A program made the position numbers and the translations under genes. A stretch of DNA of 64,000 bases from JAMXLO01 sp963719805 (GTDB taxonomy: Bacteria > Pseudomonadota > Alphaproteobacteria > Acetobacterales > Acetobacteraceae), in NCBI GenBank assembly GCA_963719805.1, contig CAVRDF010000005.1, positions 158,998 to 222,997 of the forward strand. The letters run 5' to 3'. The notes under the pieces are model-generated. The model was not told the origin of the DNA, searched no databases, and saw only the letters and a program-made list of their open reading frames with translations. Positions 36,917-45,585 of this stretch are shown piece by piece. The stretch's first letter is position 1. The number at the start of each line of letters is the position of its first letter.

Positions 36917-36979
36917 GACCTGTCGGAAGGATCTTGGATCGGCCCGTGGGCACCATCGCCCGCAGCGGCCGCAGTCGCC

Positions 36980-36993
36980 TTGATCCAGATCAA
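36980..36993. promoter_or_regulatory. Perfect FNR/FixK-type box before the TauE/ATPase operon
   Basis: TTGATCCAGATCAA matches TTGAT-N4-ATCAA exactly. It lies 70 bp upstream of the small ORF that leads the TauE and P-type ATPase genes, and about 100 bp from a second box that faces the cytochrome b561-like gene. Confidence 0.6.
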
Positions 36994-37082
36994 TAGCTGA
37001 ACATGAGCTTCCGGAGCGTGCGCTCATTGCTGTTGTCCCGCCCGTGGGCCTTCCAGCAGTCTGCTCCCAGGCACCACGACAG

Positions 37083-37096
37083 GTGATCTAGATCAA
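37083..37096. promoter_or_regulatory. FNR/FixK-type box before the cytochrome b561-like gene
   Basis: GTGATCTAGATCAA has one mismatch to the palindrome. Its centre is 68 bp upstream of the ATG at 37158, a spacing that fits an activated promoter with a short leader. Confidence 0.5.
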
Positions 37097-37157
37097 TGTG
37101 GCCAGCTGGCGTCCTCGCTACGAATCAGCCTGTTGCGACACCAAGGGATCCCAACCA

Positions 37158-37709
37158 ATGCAGCGGCGGGTCGGGCGGGTTTTATTCTGGTGGGTAATCG
37201 GGCTGGTGGCTGGCGCGTTCATGCTGGCGGTAGCTGGTGAAGAAACTGCGTCGACAGCCGCGAAGCAAAGGCTGTTGAATTGGCATGAATGGATTGGACT
37301 GAGTTCGCTGGTCGTGCTGATTCTTTCTTTTGCGGTCCATTACTTGGACTTGCATCCCCGAAAGCGCCTCATGCCTCGATGGCTGCCCGGGCTTCGAGTG
37401 ACTCTGGAACTGTTGCTATACGTACTATTGGTGCTGCAACCGATCTCCGGTTGGTTGCTCGCAAGCCATGAAGGGAATCTGGCGACCTTCTTTAGCTGGG
37501 TGCTGCCGCCTTTAGCAGATCCCAGCGATGTACTCGCAAACCTTGGCTATATTTATCACGGCGTAGGTGGTGTTCTAATCTTCTTAATTGCAATATTGAG
37601 CTTGCGGCTCAACCTCACTGCGTGGGTCTTTAGCTTGCTGGGGGCTTCGAAGGGAGGGCCAAATGTGCCGCGTCAGAGCCGGAGGTCCAAGCGTCATGAT
37701 GGGCGATGA
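37158..37709 (+). CDS. Cytochrome b561-like membrane protein
   Basis: 183 residues with four or five membrane segments. Seen: paired His candidates for b-heme, in NWHEWIGLSSLV and SFAVHYLDLHPR on one side, and GYIYHGVGGVLIFLIAI in the last helix, plus QPISGWLLASHEG. This layout matches the B561/NiFe-hydrogenase-type cytochrome b fold, which carries electrons between quinone and a partner. The partner is not visible. The C-terminus (PRQSRRSKRHDGR) is basic and cytoplasmic. The start at MQRRVGRV was chosen to open the first helix. Confidence 0.72.
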   Translation: MQRRVGRVLFWWVIGLVAGAFMLAVAGEETASTAAKQRLLNWHEWIGLSSLVVLILSFAVHYLDLHPRKRLMPRWLPGLRVTLELLLYVLLVLQPISGWLLASHEGNLATFFSWVLPPLADPSDVLANLGYIYHGVGGVLIFLIAILSLRLNLTAWVFSLLGASKGGPNVPRQSRRSKRHDGR

Positions 37710-37955
37710 TCGGCATATGTCGTTCTGAGTAACGAATTGAATTGCCACGTCGATCGCCGTCAGGGATAGCGCGCTCGCCCAGTCGAATGACCGCTTTGAC
37801 TTCAGCCGCACGGCGTCGCTTGGCGTCCGCAAACGACAGTAATCCATACCTCTCTTCCGGATTTCCCGTTTGCCAATAATCAGGCCGAGTTCGTTGGGAC
37901 CACCGCGACGCAAACCGTAGTTGCGGTCTTTGTCGCGCGTCAGGTATGTCGGCAT
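37700..37955 (-). pseudogene. Tyrosine-integrase N-terminal remnant
   Basis: The minus strand reads MPTYLTRDKDRNYGLRRGGP then NELGLIIGKREIRK, the usual N-terminal arm of phage-type tyrosine recombinases. After a frameshift near 37860 it continues LLSFADAKRRRAAEVKAVI, the expected next helix. The core-binding and catalytic domains are absent. It faces away from the intact integrase across the tRNA-Thr fragment and is a relic of a different integration event. Confidence 0.6.
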
Positions 37956-38050
37956 CTTCTCCACAGCTCCGTGTGTAGCACTCAGGTGGAGCAAGCGGAA
38001 CGAAAAGCCGCTGATTTTCCTGGTCTTCCAGGTTCCTCAAGCACCTAGCG

Positions 38051-38098
38051 TGGTGCTGCTGGTCAGGATTGAACTGACGACCTCCCCCTTACCAAGGG
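38051..38098 (-). repeat. 3' half of tRNA-Thr(GGT): attachment-site remnant
   Basis: On the minus strand the anticodon region CCCCTTGGTAAGGGG, T-arm GTCAG-TTCAATC-CTGAC, acceptor 3' strand and CCA are intact, but sequence before position 28 or so does not form a D-arm or acceptor 5' strand. This is what remains at the distal end after integration into a tRNA gene; the intact tRNA-Thr should mark the other end. It lies 173 bp before the integrase gene. No intact copy is seen to the right inside the window. Confidence 0.8.
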
Positions 38099-38270
38099 GA
38101 AGTCCATGGTTTTCTGGCATTTGATCGTGTTTGACAGGATTTGGGAAAACGCCTGTAGTTCAGTAGTTTTCGCTTGATCGCATTTGCTCCTGGTTGCTAC
38201 GGTCTGCGTCGATCTGGTAGCTATGTGGTTGCTAGCTACCACGTAGCAACCAAACGAAGAGCGCAACGCG

Positions 38271-39551
38271 ATGGGCGAGCGGGAACGAATCGGACTGCGC
38301 AAGGTGCGGGCGCTAAAGGCAGGCGGAATCGCGTGGGATGCCGCGGTGCCCGGTTTCGGCGCGCGCCGGCAAAGGGACACCATCGCCTACTTCCTCAAGT
38401 ACCGGACCACTGACGGGCGGCAGCGGTGGCACACAATCGGGCGGCATGGCGCACCGTGGACTCCCGACACAGCCCGTGAAGAAGCCAAGCGGTTACTTGG
38501 CGAGGTGGTCAGGGGCACCGATCCAGCCGCCGACAAGCATGCCGCGCGCCACGCCCTAACGGTCGGCGAACTGTGCGACCGTTACGTTGCCGATGTCGAA
38601 GTCGGCCGACTTCTGATCCGCGGCGGCCGGACCAAGAAGCCCCGCACGCAGGCTGGCGACCGCGGCATGATCGAAGGCCACATCAAGCCGCTAATCGGCC
38701 GCATGAAGGCGGCAGCGGTGTCGCAGGAGGACGTGGATCGGTTCATGCACGCGGTCGCTGAGGGCAAGACCGCGGCCCGGGCCAAGACCAGCAAGAAGCG
38801 CGGCATGTCCAATGTTCGCGGTGGCATCGGTACCGCAAGCCGCACAGTGGGGTTGCTCGGCGCGATTTTCAGCTATGCGGTGCGGCATCGCGTGCGTGCC
38901 GACAATCCCGTGCGGGGTGTGCAGCGTCCCGCTGATGGAAGACGCGAGCGTCGCCTGTCGGATGGCGAATACGCGGCGCTGGGCGAAGCCCTGCTGGAGG
39001 CCGAGGCGCAGCGCGTGTGGCCTGCGGCTGTAGCAGCGGTTCGGTTTCTCGCGCTGACCGGATGGCGCAGCGGCGAGGCGCTGGCGCTACGCTGGAGGGA
39101 CGTTAACCTGGCACGCCACACGGCGATCCTGCCGGAGACTAAGACCGGCCGAAGCATGCGCCCGCTGTCCCACGCCGCATGCGACGTGCTGCGCAACCTC
39201 GGTCGCGGTGCGAACGATGCTCTGGTATTCCCGCCAACGCGCGGCGATGGGCACATGGCCGGTTTCCGCAAGCTATGGCTGCGCGTAGCGAAATTGGGCA
39301 GCGTGCCGGCGGACGTGACGCCCCACGTGCTGCGGCACAGCTTCGCATCGTTGGCCGGCGACCTCGGCTATTCCGAACCGACGATCGGGACATTGATCGG
39401 GCACAAGGGCCATTCCGTAACCAGCCGATATGTTCACGCTGCGGATGCTGTGCTGCTGGCAGCGGCGGATACGGTGGCGCTGCGAACGGCAGAACTGATG
39501 GGCGAGGCGCGTTCGGCGGAAGTGGTGCCGCTCCGGCAAGCGAGCACATGA
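38271..39551 (+). CDS. Tyrosine-type site-specific integrase
   Basis: 426 residues; integrates and excises the element. Seen: an N-terminal DUF4102-like arm-binding domain (RKVRALKAGGIAWDAAVPGF), a core-binding domain, and the catalytic set: Arg in LTGWRSGEALALRW, HVLRHSF (His-x-x-Arg-His), LIGHKGHSVTSRYVHA (His and the nucleophile Tyr). All catalytic residues are present. It is adjacent to the tRNA-Thr 3' fragment, its probable target site. The ATG has a GAAGAG site; the stop overlaps the next start (ATGA). Confidence 0.92.
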   Translation: MGERERIGLRKVRALKAGGIAWDAAVPGFGARRQRDTIAYFLKYRTTDGRQRWHTIGRHGAPWTPDTAREEAKRLLGEVVRGTDPAADKHAARHALTVGELCDRYVADVEVGRLLIRGGRTKKPRTQAGDRGMIEGHIKPLIGRMKAAAVSQEDVDRFMHAVAEGKTAARAKTSKKRGMSNVRGGIGTASRTVGLLGAIFSYAVRHRVRADNPVRGVQRPADGRRERRLSDGEYAALGEALLEAEAQRVWPAAVAAVRFLALTGWRSGEALALRWRDVNLARHTAILPETKTGRSMRPLSHAACDVLRNLGRGANDALVFPPTRGDGHMAGFRKLWLRVAKLGSVPADVTPHVLRHSFASLAGDLGYSEPTIGTLIGHKGHSVTSRYVHAADAVLLAAADTVALRTAELMGEARSAEVVPLRQAST

Positions 39552-40267
39552 GGAAAGGTTCATGCGAACCGGAAGCAATCCGGAACGCTGCAGCCCTGCT
39601 GTCAAAGCAGCCGGAAGAGCGCGACAAATTAGTTATGGCGCTATCGCTGGTTGCGGACGAAATCCGCAAGGCGTGGGTCGAGGCGGAATCATCTCCCAAA
39701 CGCGGAGTTGTCCGAACCAAGCTTGCTGAGCTGTGCAACGCTGCAACGCAGGTGTCGTGTCTCTTGCAAGACCCCGACATAGATTGGCTGCCAAGTTATG
39801 TGGCGATTTTCAGGCCAGATATAGGGACACCCGACTATGAGGCGAAAATGGGATACGAACACGGACGCATGTCCGCTCTTGCTGCAGATGCGGCGTGGAT
39901 GCGGGACCGCATCCCTGCTGGCGCTGGCACCAACACGCTCGGCGACATACTCGGCGCAGTGCGTGGCAGACACCTATGCGCGGTGGCAGCGGTGCAATTC
40001 TTCAAGCTCATAGGGCGAACGCCGCTCGGAAAGAGTAACCCGACAGCCCAAGAGTTCTGCGCCCTAATGTGGGAGGCGGCAGGGGGAAAGGTGTCTGACG
40101 CTGTGAAGTGTGGCGACATGGTCGATACAGCAGCATGGGAGCGGCATCTTCAGGAAGCACGCAACCCAAGGAACCCCGCGGCGACTATCAGCGCTCGGTT
40201 ACTAGTATGCGACATCATCAATGAAACTGGATTGAGGGACGCTTTCCCCCCCAAAAAGCGCAAATAG
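39548..40267 (+). CDS. Hypothetical protein of the integrated element
   Basis: 239 residues, soluble, no recognised domain. The first part is helical (AIRNAAALLSKQPEERDKLV, LVADEIRKAWVEAE). The middle has DWLPSYVAIFRPDIGTPDY, and the end is a basic tail (FPPKKRK). Its ATG overlaps the integrase stop, so the two are co-translated. Function unknown. Confidence 0.6.
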   Translation: MRKGSCEPEAIRNAAALLSKQPEERDKLVMALSLVADEIRKAWVEAESSPKRGVVRTKLAELCNAATQVSCLLQDPDIDWLPSYVAIFRPDIGTPDYEAKMGYEHGRMSALAADAAWMRDRIPAGAGTNTLGDILGAVRGRHLCAVAAVQFFKLIGRTPLGKSNPTAQEFCALMWEAAGGKVSDAVKCGDMVDTAAWERHLQEARNPRNPAATISARLLVCDIINETGLRDAFPPKKRK

Positions 40268-40301
40268 CGTCCGAGACCAGCACCCTCGGTGCGCGAAATA
40301 A

Positions 40302-40339
40302 TGCCATCAGTCACAAGCAAAGGATGATGACTGATGGCA
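40302..40339 (+). promoter_or_regulatory. 12-bp inverted repeat enclosing the start of the next gene
   Basis: TGCCATCAGTCA (40302-40313) and TGACTGATGGCA (40328-40339) are perfect inverted copies with a 14-nt loop. The loop holds the Shine-Dalgarno-like AAGGATGA and the right arm contains the ATG at 40334. As RNA it would hide the start codon; as DNA it could be an operator. Confidence 0.6.
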
Positions 40340-40585
40340 ATACCTCATAATCCCGATACTCTTCTTCGGCGCGATGCCCTTGCTGCTGCGCTGACGGAAG
40401 CGGGTTTTCCGGTCGCGAAGGCATCGCTTGCCACCAGGGCCACGAGGGGCGGTGGTCCAGCGTTTCGTAGCTTCGGACGTACGCCTCTGTATCGTTGGGG
40501 TGACGCCCTGGCATGGGCGCACTCCCGTCTATCGGCACCACACGGCAGCACATCTGAGGCCGACGCAGAACGGGGTGCGGCATGA
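40334..40585 (+). CDS. Small phage-type regulatory/excisionase-like protein
   Basis: 83 residues: PHNPDTLLRRDALAAALTEA, GFPVAKASLATRATRGGGP, then FRSFGRTPLYRWGDALAWA. The layout (helix-turn-helix-like start, then FGRTPLYRWGDALAWA) is common to small element proteins that act like AlpA/excisionase, though no family can be named for certain. Translation starts inside an inverted repeat. The stop overlaps a 25-residue frame. Confidence 0.6.
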   Translation: MAIPHNPDTLLRRDALAAALTEAGFPVAKASLATRATRGGGPAFRSFGRTPLYRWGDALAWAHSRLSAPHGSTSEADAERGAA

Positions 40586-40659
40586 TTGCGCAGTACGTGG
40601 CACTTGCCGAGCCGTTATGGCTGTTGGTCCTGATCGTATTGCTTTCCTCTCCAACCTGA
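40582..40659 (+). CDS. 25-residue single-membrane-segment micro-ORF
   Basis: MIAQYVALAEPLWLLVLIVL then LSSPT. Its ATG overlaps the preceding stop (ATGA) and it encodes one hydrophobic helix. Support is limited to the coupling and composition. The following 358 bp up to 41018 hold no convincing gene. Confidence 0.3.
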   Translation: MIAQYVALAEPLWLLVLIVLLSSPT

Positions 40660-41017
40660 ACCGCCGGTCCGCCTGGCAGGATCGACGGCTCGCTTGTAGA
40701 GATGAAAGTTGACACTCACATCCTACTACAGAGACGGCGCGGGAATTGCCAGAGCGGACGGTGGGGAGATATCCCTGCATGTCTACGTTCAAGGTAAATC
40801 GACGGACGACCGCTGCCCTCCGGACGGGAGGCTGCGTGACAGCTATCTGCATACTGCCTGCGTTAATGCATATCGGGGAAGCCGCCTAGCACAACTCATT
40901 CACCAGATTGCGGCTGGTTGGGGTCGTGCCGGCGGTGTCAACATTATACCCGTGAGCTACAGACATATTGACACCTGCCACCGCCCAGACAAGCCGCGTC
41001 CAACCGTTGAGGACGCA

Positions 41018-41503
41018 ATGCCTACCGTTTTAACCACCCCCACTGCCTTGCAGCGCGCTGTCCAATTTGCGGCCGCTGCACAGCTTCCACATCTGCCTGC
41101 ATTTGCTTGGAGCGCCGCCGGGCGTGGCGCGCTGGTCATGATACCGTCGGCCCCAGCGCGTTGGCCGAAGAAGGAAATCGCCCAATTCGGCAACCGGCCG
41201 ATCCTGATCGTGGTTGGCGCCGATGTCGGCGAAGACCGTGATCCTGACCCCGACCAGTGGCGGTGCGCGCCGGAACTGCGGCGGTGGACACGCGCCGCGA
41301 TGATCCACGCCTCCGGAGGAGAGGCCGATCACTACCGCATGGCGTGTTCGGTGGCCGAGCGCGTTGGCAGATGCGTCATCGTCGAATGCACGCCACGCAC
41401 CGCAGAGCGCTGGGTCGAATTGCTGGCCTGCCCGCGGTCTTTGCTTATCTGGCCACGCGAGGGAATGCATCCCTCGGCACCGGCCCGCGAGGCAATGCAA
41501 TGA
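41018..41503 (+). CDS. Hypothetical protein of the integrated element
   Basis: 161 residues. Seen: ALVMIPSAPARWPKKEIAQ, ILIVVGADVGEDRDPDPDQW, then RRWTRAAMIHASGGEADHY and PRSLLIWPREGMHPSAPAR. It has the look of a Rossmann-like or Toprim-associated accessory protein of the primase unit, but no family is certain. It lies directly upstream of the primase-like gene, linked through a 34-residue overlapping frame. Confidence 0.5.
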   Translation: MPTVLTTPTALQRAVQFAAAAQLPHLPAFAWSAAGRGALVMIPSAPARWPKKEIAQFGNRPILIVVGADVGEDRDPDPDQWRCAPELRRWTRAAMIHASGGEADHYRMACSVAERVGRCVIVECTPRTAERWVELLACPRSLLIWPREGMHPSAPAREAMQ

Positions 41504-41604
41504 CCGCGTCGCTCGCCAGCGAGCTAGCTCGCGCTGTCGCGCTCGGGTTACACCCCGTCCTATTGGCGCTGGTATTGCGCAAGGCAAGAAAGGTGGACCA
41601 GTGA
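41500..41604 (+). CDS. 34-residue overlapping micro-ORF
   Basis: MTASLASELARAVALGLHPV then LLALVLRKARKVDQ. Its ATG overlaps the previous stop (ATGA), and its stop overlaps the GTG of the primase-like gene (GTGA), a fully coupled arrangement. Amphipathic or membrane-associated helix; function unknown. Confidence 0.4.
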   Translation: MTASLASELARAVALGLHPVLLALVLRKARKVDQ

Positions 41605-42796
41605 CCGCCGGCGATACGATGCTGACGATCTGCTGGTTCCCCACCGGCATGCCGGACGGACCTGCAATCGGCGATCCGGAGCGAACGAACTGGAGCAATT
41701 TCGTTGACGTGTTCTGGTGGCGCAGGGAAGGCGACAAGGACGGCCCAAACTTCATCCCGGCCAGGTTCGCACTGGAGCCCGACGGTCGGCATGTGCGGCG
41801 CCTCAAGTGCAACCTACTGGCCCGCACCGCCGTCGCGCTCGACTGCGAGACGAACAAAAAGACAGGCGAGATTCCACCTACGGTTAATGAGGTTGCGGCG
41901 CGCATCCGTAACACCCGTTGGGCCGCTATTGTCTACACGTCACACAATCATCGCTCGGAAGCGCCGCGCTACCGCATCGTGCTGCCGTTGTCGGAGGAGA
42001 CCAATCACAGCTTACCTGCGCCAGAGATAATTGGCACGTCCCTGGGACTCGCTGGCGTACTGGATACCAGCAAATTCGGGGCAGCGAGCCTCTTCTACCT
42101 TCCCAGCGGCGAAGTTGATCAGCTCGACCAGCATCATACCGAAATCATAGCGGGCAACGCCATCGACGCTGCATGGATGCGCGAGCAAGCAGGTGCGCTT
42201 CTTGCTGAGCGTCAAGCGGAGCAAGTCGGCATTGCCGCTGCAGCGCATGCCGCGGCCGCTGCGCGCCGGGAAACCAAAGTCTCAGCAGGGTTCGATCCGG
42301 ACGACTCGCTAATCGAGAAGCTTCGACCGCACTTCGACCTAGAGGACGTGCTGCTGTCGCACGGATACGACAAGAGCGGCGCAAAATTCAGACATCCCAA
42401 TTCAGACTCAGGCTCTGTACGGCGCCGACATCAAGAGGTACGGCCACATCGACCGAGTTCTACTCGCATAATGCCAACGATCCGCTGCATAGCGACAATC
42501 TGCCGGCCTGGTGCGACGGTGTGACCGCAGTAGATGCAATTGATGCGATCATCATTCTCGATTTTGGTGGCAATCGGGACCGTGGCTTGCGAGAGTTGGC
42601 CGACAAGCACGGCTTTAGCAAACGCAAGGAACGTCACGACCTGGCGGACATGATCTTCCGTCTGCGGCGAGCAAAGATCCCGCAGAAAGCTATCGAACAG
42701 GCGGCGCTTACCATGGGTGCAGCCCAGGGCCTGTCACGAGATGAGATCATAGGCGTGGTCAACTGGTGCGCGGCTGAGCTTAGGAAGGCCGCGTGA
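41601..42796 (+). pseudogene. Primase-like replication protein with two frameshifts
   Basis: About 398 residues if repaired. The N-terminal 270 read MLTICWFPTGMPDGPAIGDP, IPARFALEPDGRHVRRLKCN, AVALDCETNKKTGEIPPTVN and IVYTSHNHRSEAPRYRIVLP, a phage/plasmid primase-polymerase pattern (acidic LDCE and PRYRIVLP). After HPNSDSGS, one extra base near 42417 and another near 42464 move the reading through YGADIKRYGHIDRV to FYSHNANDPLHSDNLPAWCD and the C-terminal helices. It begins at a GTG coupled to the preceding frame and precedes the ATPase gene by 1 bp. Confidence 0.6.
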
Positions 42797-42797
42797 T

Positions 42798-43916
42798 ATG
42801 TCGGGGAGTTCCTTCCAGAGCCTCTATACCGCTGAAGACGGCATCTCATTTGACGACTTCTATGCATACATGCCGCTGCATAGCTACATTCACGTGCCCA
42901 CCGGATCCCATTGGCCGGGGTCGAGTGTCAACTCGCGGCTCCCAGATGTGCCGCTGCTAGACGCGAACGGTCAGCCGGTCCTAGACGAGAGGACGGGAAA
43001 GCCCAAAGTCATTCGTCCGACCTGCTGGCTCGATAGGCACAAACCCATCGAGCAAATGACTTGGGCTCCGGGACAGCCCACGATCATCTCGGATCGTCTA
43101 ATTCGCGAAGGCGGCTGGATAGAACACCAGGGAATCAGGGTGTTCAATCTTTACCGGCCGCCTGAACAGCGAAGCGATGGCGACCCGAGACAGGCGGGGA
43201 AATGGCTGGATCATCTCAGGTACATATACCCCGCCGACGCCGATCACATCGTGAAGTGGTTCGCTCAACGGGTCCAGCGACCGCAGGACAAAATCAACCA
43301 CGCTCTCGTCCTTGGTGGTGACCAAGGAATCGGCAAGGACACCGCGCTTGAACCCGTCAGATACGCGGTCGGTCCATGGAACTGCCACGAGGTATCGCCT
43401 CAACAGGTGCTCGGACGCTTTAACGGATTCCTGAAGTCGGTGATACTGCGCGTCAGCGAAGCCCGCGACCTTGGTGACTTCGACCGCTTCGCGTTCTACG
43501 ACCACCTGAAAACGTACACCGCGGCGCCGCCCGACACTCTGCGGGTGGACGAGAAGCATCTGCGTGAATACGCCATACCAAACTGCTGCGGCGTCATCCT
43601 AACGACCAACCACAAAAACGATGGCATCTACCTATCGTCCGACGATCGTCGCCACTTCGTGGCTTGGTCCCCGCGCCAGAAGGGGGACCCTCATTTTCTA
43701 GGCGACTATTGGCAGGACATGTGGAGATACTACCAAACTGGCGGCCTGCAACACGTCGCCGCGTTTCTGCACCAATTCGATATCAGTGGGTTCGACCCCA
43801 AAGCACCTCCCCCGAAGACACCTGCCTTCTGGTCAATCGTCGATGCAAATCGGCCGGCGGAAGAAGCTGAACTCTCTGACGCGATCGAAAAGCTGGGTAA
43901 TACCAAGGCTCACTGA
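42798..43916 (+). pseudogene. Element replication ATPase (DUF5906/VirE-like), N-terminal part, split by IS630
   Basis: SF3-helicase-like or VirE-like ATPase used by phages and satellite elements for replication. About 367 residues remain. Seen: FDDFYAYMPLHSYIHVPTGS, FNLYRPPE, the Walker A-like GGDQGIGKDTALEPVRYAVG, LRVSEARDLGDFDRFAFYDH (Walker B region) and ILTTNHKNDGIYLSSDDRRH (sensor). The frame meets the IS630 end at 43901 after DAIEKLGN and continues into IS sequence for a few codons. The C-terminal part lies beyond the IS at 45067-45319. Confidence 0.85.
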
Positions 43917-45066
43917 TTAGAACCGATGTGCCCAATTGCGCATGCCGATGGACATGATGGTCCACGGCTGAGCTTCCAGTTTGTTCCAAGCGTCGCAACA
44001 GTGATCGAGCAGAGCATTGCCGCTGTCGAACACGCGGTTGGACAGCCAGTTGTCGCGCATGAACTGCCAGACGTTCTCCTGAGGGTTCAGCTCGGGACAC
44101 TTCGGCGGCAGCGGCACGATGGTGATGTTGTGCGGCACCACGAGCTTGTGGGAGAGGTGCCAACCGGCCTGGTCGAGCAACAGCACGGCGTGTCGCCCTG
44201 GAGCCACATCGGCGGAGATCGCCGCGAGATGCAGGTTCATCGTCGCGGTGTTGCACCAGGGCAGGATCAATCCGACAGCCTTGCCTTCCTTGGGGCAGAT
44301 GGCGCCAAAGATGTAGGTGGATACAGTCCGCTGGTCAGACGGGGCTGATGGACGGCTGCCACGCCTCGCCCAGCGACGGGTGATCTTGTTCTTCTGGCCG
44401 ATCCTGGCTTCGTCGCCGAACCAGATCTCTATGTCGCCTGCATCGAGGCCACGCCGGCGCGCGATCGTCGCCACTGTCGCTGGCCAGTTTTTTTGAAAGC
44501 CTCGACGGCGCCGACGCCTGGGCGTGATGACGTGGGCGAGCCGACAACTTGCGATAGCCCATCGCTCGCAGCTCGCGGCTCAGCGTCTGCTTCGACACTG
44601 TGATCTCGTGTTCCTCCCAGAGCCACTGGCAGAGGTCGATGATCCGCCAGCGAACCACCTCATGCACCGCAGGGATCGGACCGTTCTCCACCATGGCCAC
44701 CAGGGCAGCACGATGTTCGTCGTTCAGTCGTGATGGCTGACCAGGGGCTTTGCGGTCGATCAGACCCTCAGGGCCATGCTGGTTGAACCGGAGCACCCAA
44801 TCGCGCACCACTTGCAGGGTGACCCCGCCAGCTTCGGCCGCCTTTGTGCGGCTGCCTCCTTCATAGATCATCGCCAGCGCCAATAGACGTCGAACCTGGC
44901 CCGCATCGTCGCTCTCGCGGGAAATCCGACGCAGCCGCGTCGCACTGTAATCCTGCCTCAACGCGATCGGCTGACCCATGGCGAACCTCCTCGGTGCGCC
45001 ACTTATGAATCACATCAACACCGCGTCGGGGAATCCCCTCCCTGAGTCAACATCAGCAGGATGGTA
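43901..45066 (-). mobile_element. IS630-family insertion sequence
   Basis: 1166 bp with ends TACCAAGG... and ...GGATGGTA (imperfect terminal repeats sharing TACCA and an inner CTGAT), flanked on both sides by TAA (43898-43900 and 45067-45069). The TAA can be read as the duplicated TA-type target of this family plus one base. It carries one transposase gene on the minus strand and cuts the ATPase gene of the host element. Confidence 0.85.
43917..44979 (-). pseudogene. IS630-family transposase, broken in the middle
   Basis: N-terminal half: helix-turn-helix domain (EGGSRTKAAEAGGVTLQVVR, GPEGLIDRKAPGQPSRLNDE) and LGYRKLSARPRHHAQ-type linker. C-terminal half in another frame: RRRGLDAGDIEIWFGDEARI (first catalytic Asp), HAVLLLDQAGWHLS (second Asp) and PPKCPELNPQENVWQFMRDN (third acid, Glu). 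The halves are joined by a stretch missing one base near 44520 and one A in the poly-A run at 44489-44495. Programmed slippage at the A run cannot bridge both, so the copy is probably inactive. Confidence 0.8.
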
Positions 45067-45319
45067 TAATCCCGATGTACTAACCCTTATCCAGCTGAGA
45101 GCCAACACAGCCGACAGTGACCTTGTGCTCTGGCTGGATGATCGAAGGAACCGCCGCGCGTTTCCTTATCGCCTTGAACAGTGCGGTTACGTGCCTGTCC
45201 GCAACCCAAGCGCTCCTGGCGATGGCCTTTGGAAAATTTCTGGAAAACGACAGGCAATCTATGCCAAGGCCGCGCTTGGGGTGCGGGAACAGATCAAGGC
45301 GGCACAGGCCATCGGATGA
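45067..45319 (+). pseudogene. C-terminal part of the split replication ATPase
   Basis: In frame after the IS: NPDVLTLIQLRANTADSDLV, LWLDDRRNRRAFPYRLEQCG, YVPVRNPSAPGDGLWKISGK, RQAIYAKAALGVREQIKAAQ. This is the normal ending of the family and joins to DAIEKLGN on the other side once the IS and one TAA are removed. An ATG at 44978 opens this frame only because of IS sequence. Confidence 0.8.
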
Positions 45320-45360
45320 TAGTCAAGCAGGCGCATAACTGCCCCAACCGGTTGGTGCAG

Positions 45361-45495
45361 TCAGTGAAGTCAGTGAAAAATCATTATCTCTGATTCAGCC
45401 CTCTCCTTCCCTCGCGCGTGTGCTTTGTGCGAGATTACCTAGGAAGGGTCATAGAGAGAGATTTAAGGATAATGGCAGATCACTGACTTCACTGA
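45361..45495. repeat. Widely spaced 16-bp inverted repeat built from TCAGTGAA units
   Basis: TCAGTGAAGTCAGTGA (45361-45376) is repeated in perfect inverted form as TCACTGACTTCACTGA (45480-45495). Each arm holds two direct copies of TCAGTGA. The 103 bp between are AT-richer than the surroundings. It lies in the 266-bp non-coding gap after the ATPase gene: possible replication origin, resolution site or repressor operators. Confidence 0.6.
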
Positions 45496-45585
45496 TTAGA
45501 CTGATTGGAGGCCCCCTCAATGACCCGCCATGACCGCCGCTAATCGGTATTGATACTTAATCAGCAAAATCTTAATATAGCGTAT

